A stretch of DNA of 64,000 bases. It comes from Chromera velia. Lineage: Eukaryota; Sar; Chromeraceae. The translations under genes and the position numbers were made by a program. Where the stretch lies: contig JAHBMJ010000001.1 in assembly GCA_018398765.1 (NCBI GenBank), forward strand, positions 174,629-238,628, in the 5' to 3' direction. Every line of letters begins with the position of its first letter. The stretch's first letter is position 1. Below are positions 1 through 12,800 of the stretch, one piece after another. The notes under the pieces were generated by a model that did not search any database, had not been told where the DNA came from, and saw nothing but the letters and a program-made list of their open reading frames with translations.

Positions 1-248
1 TGCACGCACACACAGGGAGGGACCCAGAGACCGTACACGTGAAGGCTTGATGTGAGCGTCTGCTTTCTCTATTGCCCTGAAACTTGGAAAATTCGGTGAA
101 GAATTTGCAAATTCAAATGAAAACATCAACTCATTTCGTTTGCCTTCTTTCTGGGATGACGGCCCAAACAGTGTTTCATTTTGCAACGTGTATGGCTTTT
201 TCTCGTTCAGTCTTCCGATGTTTTGAATTCCAAGCGACAAAGACTCAC

Positions 249-3200
249 TTTGACATTCTGTGCCTGTCGCCTTCGAGCCGTCGCTGGTGGTGTTGCTCCA
301 CCCATTCTTGCACGCGCACGAGAAAGAGCCGGCAGAGTTTGTGCAAAGCGCGTGATCGGAGTCGCAATCGTGTGCACCGTTGCACTCGTTGACATCTGCA
401 GACCACACAAACAGAGACAAAGTGAGTGTTGCTTAGACTTTCGGAGTTTGATGACCCGGATGAAGACGCAAAAGCAGTAGAGACTTGCAACATGCAAACT
501 GCTTGAGAAAGGAAGGAAGAGGGAAAACACATATGAGTGAAGAGGCACTTCATTGCTTCTGACCAGTGCAAGTGTGGCCGTCCCCACTCCAGCCCTCATT
601 GCACGCGCACTCGTAGCGTCCTCCCGACGGTGACAGATTTGTGCAGGTGGCCTTTGTAGAGCACGTGTGCTTCGGGTCGTTTTCGTCGCATTCGTTCAGG
701 TCTGCAGCCAGCAATTGAGACACAGCGACAAACAGATGAAAACAACGAGAACGGCTGTAAGCGTAAGCCCATTGAAGTATGCGTGGCAGAAAAGAATTTG
801 CTGCGTTCAAGAATGGAGCAGAGAACTAGAGGCTGCCAGGCAATTAACGAAGACACATCACCGCTCGCTTTGGAATGTCCTTCTTGACTCACCCGTGCAC
901 ACAGAAAGCTCCCCCGTACAGGTCCACCCCTCTTCTATTTGACCATTGTGGCACCCGTCTCCGGCATCTGTGTCTCCGTCGTCGCAGTTTTCATCTCCGA
1001 CGATCTTGCCGTCTCCGTGAATTTCTGCACGATTTCAATTAATTGAGCTCAACCACGGCTTCACTATTTGCATGGACGACATTTATCAATCCTTTGGCTT
1101 CCGGAGGTCCGGCCTCGGGTACTGACGAAGTGTTTTGGGAGACGCACGCAAGAGTGCCTGCCGAAGCGACTAAGTGAAAAATATCTTGCATGATGTGGAA
1201 CGAGAGTAGGATCCGAAAGGGGAGAAAAGCAGGTGAGCATAGGTGAAAAACGAAAATTGTATGCAGCCTAAAAGAATGGAGGGCTGCCGTACCGCTCGGT
1301 CCCTTTCCTCACTTGCACATGAGCTGCATGCTGACGTACCGTTGCAATCCTCGCAGACGACTGGACATTCCCACCCGTCTTCAATCAGTCCGTCTTGAGA
1401 GCAGCCGTCTCTGTTCACTCTGTTCCTGTCGGCACACTCCTCCCCTCCCACCAACAGACAGTCGTCCAGGTTGGCTGATGGACAGACAGAAGGACCGACA
1501 GACGGACAGTGAGATTGCATGAAAAATGGTGAACAGACATCAAAAGGGGATGCGGGGATGGGGAAGAGGGGAATCATTTCATTTACTTCTCAACTCGATC
1601 CAAAAGGCTGAGTGGTGGAAAATTAATCTGAAACGAAAGACCTGAAAAAAAAGCAAGCAAGAAAGAAAGAGAGACAGACAGACAGACAGAAAGAGAGAGA
1701 GAGAGAACGAAAGAAAGGCCGGATTAGAATGTCCGGTAAAAAAGCACACTCAAAAACGAAGGAAGCAAGCAAGCACGGAGGGAAGGAAAACTCACGAGTG
1801 CATTTGCCTCCCGCTGGAGGGCAAATCCATGCTGTGTCGTGTTCCTTCTGGCACACAGCGTCGCACCCGTCGTTAGGCTCTGTCCCTCCGTCGTCGCATG
1901 TTTCGTCGCCTCTAATCAGGAGATCGCCACAAACGGCTGCATACACGACAGTGGGAGTGGCAAAAAAATTTCCATGGGATAGAAATTTCAGTCTCTCGTT
2001 TGCTTGTCAAGGTCAGCACGACATGCCCCCGTCTGAAGATGCAACGGATAGCTGTGGACGGGATCCATTCTTCGCATGCTTACACCGTCAATCCATGCAC
2101 ATAGGGAAGAAGAGAAAGCTGTGACCAGCACGGAAAGTTTCCCGGGTGTCAAGAAATCGACTTCACACGAACATGCGAAAAACAGGTTTCTGCTTCTATA
2201 ATCATTGCATACATCATGCAGTGACTAACGTGTACAGTCACTCCCTGGAGTCGGACAGTCCCATCCTGTTTCCGTTTTCCCCTCAGAGCTGCACCCGTCT
2301 CCGTTTTGTGCGTTCCCGTCGTCGCATTCCTCGTCTCCCCGAACCAAACCATCACCGATGATCTCTGCGCACAGATGGAAAAAGACGAAGACAGAGACCG
2401 ATCAAAAAAGAAAAAGACAGAGACAGATCAAAAAAGACAAAGACAGAGACAGATCAAAAGAGCTAGACAGGGACAGAGCCAGATCGAGACAGCATGCATG
2501 TACGGAGAGCTGGTATGTTCATCGAAGGGATTCATCTCTTCAAGCATGTGGAACTGCCTAGCTGCCTTGAGCGAAGAGTCCGCATGTCCTCGTCAACTCA
2601 TGCATGCATGCCGTGACTGACCTTCACACTCTGTCCCTGGATCTGTGGGTGAGTGGAAGCCCTCGGGGCATTCGCAGAGGAACGCCGCGTCCGTGTTGGT
2701 GCACGTCGCCAGTCCGACACATCCGTGGGTTCCCTCTGTGCACTCGTTGATGTCTGCAGGGAATTAAGCAGGCGGACACATTAATGCAAGCGCGTGCAGT
2801 GCTAGGGTCTCTCTTTCCTTGTCCTTTCTGCCTAGACAGAATAAACAGCAATGTCGACACTCTTCTGAAGAAAGAACTCGGGATGACCCTGGAGAGAAGC
2901 TGCTTACTTGAAGTCAGAGCTAAGTGAGAGATGGATAGAGCGATTCAGGACCGACCATTGCAATCCCCAGGTCCACTCGGACAGGTGTACCCGTCCTCCA
3001 CCTTCCCGTCCGAACTGCAGCCATCACCATTCTCTGTGTTGCTGTCGTCGCATTCCTCGTCTCCCACAACTTTGCCGTCTCCGATGATCTCTGCATGATA
3101 GGCAAAAAAAGGGCCAATTTAAGAAGGAAGAAAACGTCGCTTCAGGCAACAACGACACTTGCCTTCAGAAGAGCCATGGTGTCAGCCAAAGCAATGTCGA

Positions 3201-6200
3201 AACGTGAACCGGAATTAACGCATTTGACATCCTCAACTACCCAACAAGTAAGTCGGTTGACTGACCTTCACAAGGCTCGCAGACAGTCGGGCACTCCCAC
3301 CCATCCTCGATCTGGTTCGTCGAGCTGCACCCGTCCCCGTCCTGTCTGTTCTCGTCTTCGCATTTTTCCTCTCCGACAAGGAGACAGTCATCCCACACAG
3401 CTGAAATGATCATCGATAAGCAGAGACATGCATGCGAGGGGAGAGAATTAGTTTTGAGCCATACACAAACAAGACAATGGGTTTGGGGTTCCAATCGACC
3501 AAAAAGTAAAATGGGCCCAGAAAATGGGAAGGAATAGGTACCTTGAAAGAGCAACAGACACAGACAGAAGATCAAGCTCACGTTCGCACTGGCCCCCTCC
3601 TTGAGGGCAGGTCCATCCCGTCTCTTTCTGACAGGAGCTGGAGCACCCGTCGCCACTCTCCAAGTCTCCGTCATCGCATCCCTCTGCTCCCAGCTGCACT
3701 CCGTCTCCGCAGATTTCTGCAGTCAGTCGGTGGTTTCGAAAACGAAAAAAAAGTATATGGAGGCGTGCATGCACGGTGACCCATGACACAATGGTTTTTA
3801 GAAGGTAATCCGTTCTCACTTGGACTGAGGAATTGGGAAGACAAAGCAGCACACAATTAAGAGAACACACAAAAGAACACACATACAGAAAGACGGACCC
3901 GAACAGGGGGTGTTTGCCTGGTTGCATTCCCACCCGTCTTCGATGTTTCCCTCAGAGTCGCACCCATCGCCGCTCTGAGAGTTCCCATCGTCGCACTCTT
4001 CGTCTCCGACGATCTCACCGTCCCCGTGGATTTCTGCACAACAAGTAACGGGTGGGGGCGCGGGAGTGGAGTTCGAGTACATAAGTCACCATCTGGCAGT
4101 GCCGAAAACGCAGCAAAAGTCAGCGGGAGAAAAATAAATGCAACGCCCTCCAAGAAAAGAAAAAGCCGTAAGAATCCATTGAGACAAGTCAAACCGACCA
4201 GTGCAAGGGGAGCAAATAGTCGGGCACTCCCATCCGTCCTCGATGGTGTTCAGAGCGCTGCACCCGTCTCCGTCGTCGCTGTTCCTGTCGGCGCACCTCT
4301 CTGTACCCACCAGCAGGCAGTCGTCCCAGGTGGCTGCATGACAGAAAGAAATGCATACAGTGAAAAGAACACAATGAATGATTCCTCACAGGATTCGATT
4401 CGATGAATAGTGTAGGTGCGGGCGCATGGAAAGACAGCTTCATGTCCGCAGTTGCTGTGTGCCTCTCTGTTTCTGCGACTCGCACGCTTCCCTTTTTCCA
4501 ACTCGGCCTTCAAGGCTTCGGTAGAAGAAATTGAAAAGTGGGTTCCACATGCAACAGACAGAAGAAAGGTACTCACGTGAGCACCCTCCTCCGTCCTGAG
4601 GACACGTCCATCCTGTCTCTGTCTGACAGGTACTGGAGCACCCGTCTCCGCTTTCTGTGTCCCCGTCGTCGCACGTTTCTGTTCTAAGACGATCCCCGTC
4701 ACCACAGACCGCTGCAGAGATATTTCAAGCATCAGATCCTTGAAACTCAGCACGCAATCACAAAACAAGGACAATAACACTAAGTGGGAAAGAAAGAGAG
4801 AACAAGTGCGGAGTCGTAGATGGTCTCCCTCAAGACCTTCTTCAAAGACATCAGATGATTCTCACGCACGCACCTGTGCAGACAGACACTCCGGCACTTG
4901 GAGAGAAGGTGCACTCCCATCCGTCCTCCACCTTTCCGTTCGAATCGCACCCGTCTCCACTCTCACTGTCCCCGTCATCGCACTCTTCGTCTCCAACCAC
5001 CGCGCCGTCTCCGATAATCTCTGCATGCATTCAGCACTCAGGCAAGACAATTAAAGAAATTTGGAACCGAAAACCTCAAAATGACGGCCCACAACCTACA
5101 GCTCGAAAACCACATAACATTAGAAAAGAAACAAACAATCACGCCTTAAAAGCAGACAAGTCATCCGACGAACTAACCTTGACAGTCCTCGCACACGGTC
5201 GGGCACTCCCACCCAGATTCGATTTGGTGTGTGGAGCTGCACCCGTCTCCGTTGGCGCTGTTTCCGTCGGTGCATCTCTCAGAGCCCACCAGGAGACAAT
5301 CGTTCATCAAAGCTGCAAATTAGCACAAAGACGCGCAGCTCTCTCAATTGAATGGCAATACTTATGACATAAAACACCTCGTCTACACTCTTGTTTTGTA
5401 CCCGTATGAAGCTCTTTTGGAGAGGGCCGGAGAGAGGGAGAGGGAGGGGGGAGAAAGAAAATTTTACAAAAGAAAAGGAGACGTCATCCAGCGTGATTGC
5501 CTCAGACCCACATCTCCCCTCTTATCAGACAGAAGGTAGACAGAGACAGCAGCCGAGAAAAGAAAACAGCAGAGGCGACTCACGTTGGCACGGAAGTCCT
5601 TCTTGAGGGCACGTCCATCCCGTCTCCGTCTGACAGGAACTGGAGCACCCGTCTCCGCTTTCTGTGTCCCCGTCGTCGCAGGTTTCAAGGCCCAGCTTCT
5701 TCCCATCGCCACACACGGCTGCAAACAAAGCACAGAGGATTCAAGCAGGTCGCAGAACCGCGCGTACATCTAGAGAAACGTTCTTGGAGGGAGAAAGAGG
5801 GCGGCAGAGACGTGGATAAATGCATGAATGAACCAAGCAGAAGAAACAAAAGACACCTCCAGAAATGGTCTCAGGGGCCCCGAGAGGGAAAGGGTCAACG
5901 CAAATTGTATAACGAGGAGCCTTTACGCACTTACCTGTACAGGGGGTGTTTGCCTGGTTGCACTCCCAGCCGTCCTCGATGTTTCCCTCAGAGTCGCACC
6001 CGTCGCCGCTCTGAGAGTTCCCGTCGTCGCACTCTTCGTCTCCGGCAATCTTTCCGTCTCCGTGGATTTCTGCGAAACAAAGAAATGGAAAGCCACACGA
6101 AGGAAAAAATGCAAAGACCGAATGCCTCAATGATTTGCAAAAAAAGTGATGCATGGATCAATTAAAAGAACCGGCAGAAGGAAGCCATGCATGCGAAGGA

Positions 6201-6897
6201 TTTACATTCTTAAAGTTTCAAGTCACTCAACCCTTCTTACAGACGATCGTCAGGCATCACTGGAAGAGCTCGTGAACAACAACCACATACGGGCGTACCT
6301 TCACACAGTTGACAGTGGGTTGAGCAGCTCCATCCCGTCTCGACTCTGTTTGTTGTACTGCACCCGTCTCCGTTCTCTCTGTTCCCGTCTGTGCACTCCT
6401 CTTCTCCCACCACCAGGCAGTCATCCCAAACGGCTGCATGCGTTGGTGAATGGAATGGAGAGAGCCGACATGCATCATTGAGATCGCTAGAGAATGAAAA
6501 ACAGCTTCGGCCAGGACACAAAAAGATGCAGCTAGGGCACTTTCATCGCTTTTTTACAGGAGACAAAGATGAAAGAGGTCGAGCAAAAGGGGAGGCCAGA
6601 AGAGAACAGAAACAGCTGACGTTCGCATACGCCCCCTTGAGGCATGGGAAACAAACCCTAGTTTCGGATGTTTGATGGCATTGCTGCCTGGCGATTATGA
6701 TTATTTGCATGCATGGGCACGGATTGACCCATACACGTGGTGCAAGAGAAAAATCTACTCACGTGAGCACTCGCCGCCGTCCTGAGGACACGTCCATCCC
6801 GTCTCCGTCTGACAGGTACTGGAGCACCCGTCTCCACTTTCGGAGTCCCCGTCGTCGCAGGTTTCCGTTCCGTGTCGCTCCCCGTTTCCGCAAATGG
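249..6897 (-). other. Giant gene exons E91-E109: type I-II-III triplets, then the last modules seen
   Basis: Exons 5' to 3' are 6763-6897 (I), 6299-6433 (II), 5935-6069 (III), 5584-5718 (I), 5178-5312 (II), 4874-5020 (III, 147 bases), 4577-4711 (I), 4199-4333 (II), 3899-4033 (III), 3582-3716 (I), 3266-3400 (II), 2956-3090 (III), 2622-2753 ([15 protein letters not shown]), 2230-2364 (III), 1796-1936 (I, 141 bases), 1340-1474 (II), 893-1024 (III'132), 564-701 (EGF138) and 249-395 (EGF150-like, 147 bases). The first twelve form four perfect I-II-III triplets. Bases 1-248 hold no module I can see and are read as intron. Confidence 0.82.
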
Positions 6898-9800
6898 CTG
6901 CAGTCAAAGACAGAAATGGGGAGAGCTCAAGACACGAGAGTCGCGAACAATAGAACAAAACAACAAACTCCAAATGTTCGAATCCAATCCGCGAAGGTCG
7001 CCATTGCAGTGCACCACGACCAGCCCCCGAAATGACGCCCCCCATTCAATCCAGATCACTGCACTGTTCGTCTTGATCCTCACCTGAGCACGAGATGCCG
7101 TCTCCCTGCCACCCGTCATTGCAGGTGCAACTGAAGCCTCCGTCTGAGTTGGTGCATGTCGCTTGAGCGTTGCAGTTGTGAGTACTGTCCGAGCACTCGT
7201 CAATGTCTGCGCGAAAGGAGAGGAGCATATAGGCCGACAGTTGAGGTTCACCTATGCACTCCTTGCCTGTATCCATGCGTGTCTTGTCTCAACAGGAAAA
7301 ACATTCCATCCAGACAGGACTTCATCCCGGAGAGAAAGACCCACATCCAAGATCATGTGCGGAATGTGTATAGTCGGAATTTGTAAATCACCAATGTATC
7401 CTATCCTAAGAAGCCTCCAATGACAAAGGAACTTTTCGACTCCCCAAACACAAACTTACCACTGCATGCCCCCCCGCCGACAGGACAGGTGTAGCCGTCC
7501 TCCACCTGCCCATCAGAATCGCAGCCGTCTCCGCTCTGAGTGTTGCTGTCGTCGCACTCTTCGTCTCCGGCCACGTCGCCGTCACCGACAACGGCTGCAT
7601 TCTCACAAACAGAACTCAAGTTTGTGCATAATAAGGTCACAGGTTTGTTCAATCGGTCACAGGATTCTCGTACAGAGAAAGGGGGAACATTAGTGGTAAA
7701 AAGAAATCAACAAACAGGGATAGACACTCGTTATCAAAGGGAGACTGCTTCGATGCGTATTGGAACAAGCCACTGAAGTGACAGTTCCCCCGTGTACTGA
7801 CTTTGACATTCTGTGCCTGTCGCCTTCGAGCCGTCGGTGGTGGTGTCGCTCCACCCATTCTTGCACGCGCACGAGAACGACCCCATGGAGTTCGTGCACA
7901 CGGCATTCGGGACGTCGCAGTTGTGACCGCCCCCTTGGCATTCGTTGATGTCTGCACATGCAACCATGCAAATAGATACACCCACATACAAAGACGCACA
8001 CACGCCGACATGATAAGAAATCCAACGAGATGGAGAACATTCATCCTGGATCTGCAATCGGGGATCGCCGCAACATTTGATCGGCTAGCGAAACGGAAAT
8101 ACACACTAATGCGCTAATGCGCTTAAGAACGGGAGGCCCTCCTCACTGCACCCGACTACACTACCCACCAGTGCACGTGTAGCCATCCCCTGAGTACCCT
8201 CTATTGCAGTTGCAGTCGTAGCGTCCTCCTAACGGAGGGAGATTTGTGCAGGTGGCCTGGGCAGAGCACGTGTGCTTCGGGTCGTTTTCGTCGCACTCGT
8301 TCAGGTCTGCAGGCAGACAAGAAGGTAGGCATGAAGTGGACATCAAGATTCTTTTGCATCCACATACACGGGGGGGTGAAGAAGGGGACTCCAGGCAGAA
8401 AGGAGACGAGAAGACTCCAAGCCATAGACCAACAACGCTCTCGATTGCAATGAATCCACCACCCCAGCTACCTGTGCACACAGAAGGCTCCCCCGTGCAC
8501 GTCCACCCATCCTCCACTCGGCCACCAGAGCACCCGTCTCCAGCATCTGTGTCTCCGTCGTCGCACTCTTCGTCGCCTTGCAGATCGCCGTCTCCGTGCA
8601 CTACTGCAAAAGCAAAGGCAGGCAGATGAGTTTCTCATCTTTCATAGTGGAGTCTGCCTAGACTCAGACAGACACTCCATAAGAATGCAGTTTTCATACA
8701 ACAGGTGCACACTAAGATGCCAAGAACGCAGGAGGAGAACCCCCCAGGAAGGCAGGCAACGCAGCTGCTCCCATATGAACCTTTGCAGTCGTCTCCTGAC
8801 CTGAGCACGAGATGCCATCTCCCTGCCAGCCCTGGTTGCAGGCGCAACTGAAGCCTCCGTCTGAGTTGGTGCACGTCGCTTGAGCGTTGCAGTTGTGGGA
8901 ATTGTCGGCGCACTCGTCGACATCTGCAAGCATGCACAGCCGAAAATCTCACGAACGTGTAGACACACAACACCAAGGTGGCGTTGATCTCATATTAACC
9001 ACCGATAAAAAATAGGAAGATGAAGCTCAATAGCCGGCACACTTATGCACAGTCACCCCTCACCTGTGCAAGCCCCAGCGGTCACCGGGCACACCCATCC
9101 GTCTTCTTCCTTTCCGTCAGAATCGCATCCGTCTCCGCTCTGAGTGTTGCCGTCGTCGCACTCTTCGTCTCCGGCCACCACATCGTCTCCCACAACAGCT
9201 GCATTGTTGTAAAGAGGCAGGAAAAGAGGGCAAATGCTGTGTGGTTGGCAGGGAGACAGAAACTCGGAAAAAGAAGAGACGGGCTTTTTTCTTTTCTGTT
9301 GTTGTACCATGGACCCACTTTGACATTCTGTGCCCGTCGCCTTCGAGCCGTCGCTTGTGGTGTCGCTCCACCCGTTCTTGCATGCGCACGAGAACGACCC
9401 CATGGAGTTTGTGCACACGGCATTCCGGACGTCGCAGTTGTGACCGCCCCCTTGGCACTCGTTGACGTCTGCAGGGAAGCGAATGTGCCAAAAGAATTCA
9501 AAAGAGACGGTCGATGCACTTTTGAGAAGATGCCACAAGGACGCCTGCACGAGTTGATACTGTCTCTTTGCGCATGCATTGAACTGGAAGCAAGGAACGT
9601 GACACACAGAGGAAGAATGGAACGCCAACTCGGACAAGCAACCCTGCTACACAGCGTTCGTTTATCAGCCGCACTCACCTGTGCAGACATGGCCGTCTCC
9701 ACTCCAACCCTCATTGCACGCGCACTCGTAGCGTCCTCCCGACGGTGACAGATTTGTGCAGGTAGCCTGGGCAGAACACGTGTGCTTCGGGTCGTTTTCG

Positions 9801-12800
9801 TCGCACTCGTTCAGGTCTGCAGGCAGACAAGCACACAACAAAAGACAATCAAGATTCCTATGCATCCACATAAACTGACTGCAGCCGATAAAGGAGAAGT
9901 CAGTATGGCCCAAAACGGAGTCTTTGGGCGAGAAAGAAAAGACAGAGACAGAAAATGCAGGTTCAGGTCTCACGGAGAGATACGCTTGTACAAAGTGACA
10001 GAAGCAAGAGTCCAGCGGGCATGCAGGCGGGGGCAATCGACTCATGAGGAGAAAGATATTGCAGGAAAGAGCGCAGATTCACGAGAATGCACAAAAGAGA
10101 AAATCTTCACATGCTCACCCGTGCACACAGAAGGCTCCCCCGTGCACGTCCACCCCTCTTCTATTTGACCGTTGTTGCACCCGTCTCCGGCATCTGTGTC
10201 TCCGTCGTCGCAATTTTCGTCTCCGACGATATTTCCGTCTCCATTTACCTCTGCAAGTCCATACACAGAGAGGCAGATGTCACACACCTGTTACATACAT
10301 CCACACACAGACTGAGGGACGAATGCACAAACACACACACACGTATACACACATTTCTACAAATGCACTTACGTACAGACAGTCGACGTTGCCTAAACAA
10401 TCGAATCTTCAAACCGGCAGTCACAGGCCATTTACAAGCTTGAAACATCCATAAGTGATCTGAACGTGGTGTCCTCTCCTCTGACCATTGCAAGGAGAGC
10501 AAATCTGCGGACAGGCCCATCCAGTTTCGATCTGATTTGTCGCACTGCACCCGTCCGAGTTCTGTCTGTTCGCGTCTTCGCATTCCTCCGGGGGCACGAG
10601 CATGCAGTCGTCCAAAATCGCTGCACACACAGATCGAGGGGAGCAATGTGACAAGAGAAAAAATCAAATTCTACATGTGTCAGTGGATGTAATGCGGAAA
10701 TGTACTAATTTCAGAGGAACCAAGAAATGGAAGAGAGCCAGATCATTCTGAGTTCTGTGCTTCAGACTGACGGCTGCATTCGCCCCCACTTTGAGGGCAA
10801 GAGTATCCCGTCTCCGTCTGACAGGTACTGGAGCACCCGTCTCCGCTTTCTGCGTCCCCGTCGTCGCAGGTCTCTGTGCCGTGTCGCGCTCTGTCTCCAC
10901 ACACAGCTGCAAACAGAGACGCGAATCCAAAGTTGTGGAAGGGTCACCCACGTAGTACCTCTGCTCTGTAACAACAAGGAATCCGTCAGAATTCAATTCC
11001 TACCTAACTGTTTGTCTGCCTGTCGGTCTATCTGTCACTCTGTCTACGACAAAAGTTCGCCGCAAAAACCATAATTAAAAATGTCTGAGCGCCTGATTTT
11101 CTTCATGACTTCTCTGCATGGCCCGAAAAAAGAAAAACAGTTTCAGAGACACTGCGTGTGCTACAGCAAAGAGCGAAAGATGACCAGCATAGGAGTGATT
11201 GTTTTACGTGTGCAAAAGATGTGTGACATAAAAGAGGCAGGCTCTGCATTTAAAGCACGAACTCAGTAAATTGAAACGGAGAGTAATCAATCACATGCTG
11301 CATACGAACACAGAAAAGCATAGCAATCAATAATCAGGAAAAGGGTCGTCCTTTATCGAGCACCTTCAAGTGCCCAACACCACCCGAAGAAAGGGTGCGG
11401 AAGACTCACGTTCGCACGGGGCGCCTTCCTGAGCACACGACCACCCAGGCTCTGTCTGACAGGAACTTGAGCATCCGTCGCCACTCTCGGTGTCCCCGTC
11501 GTCGCAGGTCTCGAGACCCAAACGTTTCCCGTCACCACATATAGCTGCAATAGAGAAAGGGCGTCTGTCTCATTCAGCAACTCATCAAACTTGCATGCAT
11601 AGACAAGCAAAACCTGCATGGTGACGAGCAAAAAATCAGCAGAGAATAAATATTCTTACCAATCCAAATATCCTTTCCCCCCATTCTATCGAGGAACATC
11701 CATGCGAAGTCCAAAATTGAATTTTGTACGTGTCCTCTGACCTGTGCAAGAAGCCCCGACAACGTTGCACTCCCAGCCGTCCTCGATGTTTCCCTCAGAG
11801 TCGCACCCGTCGCCGCTCTGAGAGTTCCCATCGTCGCACTCTTCGTCTCCGACAATCTCACCGTCTCCGATGATTTCTGCAACAGACAACGAGGAGAAGG
11901 AGGGAGCGGAATACGAGCATGGGACTCACAACTCGGCAGAAGCGCAAATATAGCCAAAGCCAGAGGAAGTAACATAAGGGCAACGCCCATCCACCACCCC
12001 CCAATAAAACACCAGAGAAGCCCACAGATGAATTCATTATTTGTGGATTCTCACATCTATTCAGACAAATGTAACACACCGGTGCAAGGGGTCCCTCTGG
12101 TAACCCACCCATGGGCGAAAAACTCTGATTGACTTACCTTGACAGGGATCGCAAATAGTCGGGCACTCCCATCCGTCTTCGATGGTGTTCAGAGCGCTGC
12201 ACCCGTCTCCGTCGTCGCTGTTTCTGTCGGCGCACCTCTCTGTACCCACCAGCAGGCAATCGTCCCAGGTCGCTGCAAGAGGGTGCACAGAAAAGCGATG
12301 TAAATTCTACAATCTCCAGGGGGCTCTGCGACTGCGTCTCGCTAGTCGCTAAAGACAGCACCGGCGACTGGCGGAAAGATAGCGAGAGGGAGGGGGAGCG
12401 GTGAGGGAAGTGAAGTTCAAATGTGAGAGAAGCAAACTCACGTGAACACTCTCCACCGTCCTGAGGACACGTCCATCCCGTCTCCGTCTGACAGGAGGAT
12501 GAGCACCCGTCTCCGCCTTCTGTATCGCCGTCATCGCAGGTTTCTGTTCCGAGACGATCCCCGTCACCACAGACGGCTGCAGGGGGTTGATCAAAACAAC
12601 ACAATAGGAGAGGTCAAGTGCCTTCAAGACACACCTGGAAATGAATACATGAAGCGATACACAAGCGTGCATTGCGAATCCTGCATCACGGCATAGTCGT
12701 TCTCAGGGGATAATAGAAATCAGGGACACCTGTCAGATGCATAATTCTGAGTCTCGATTTCTTGGCCGAGTCACTCATCGAACGACGAGCTGGCCTCCAC

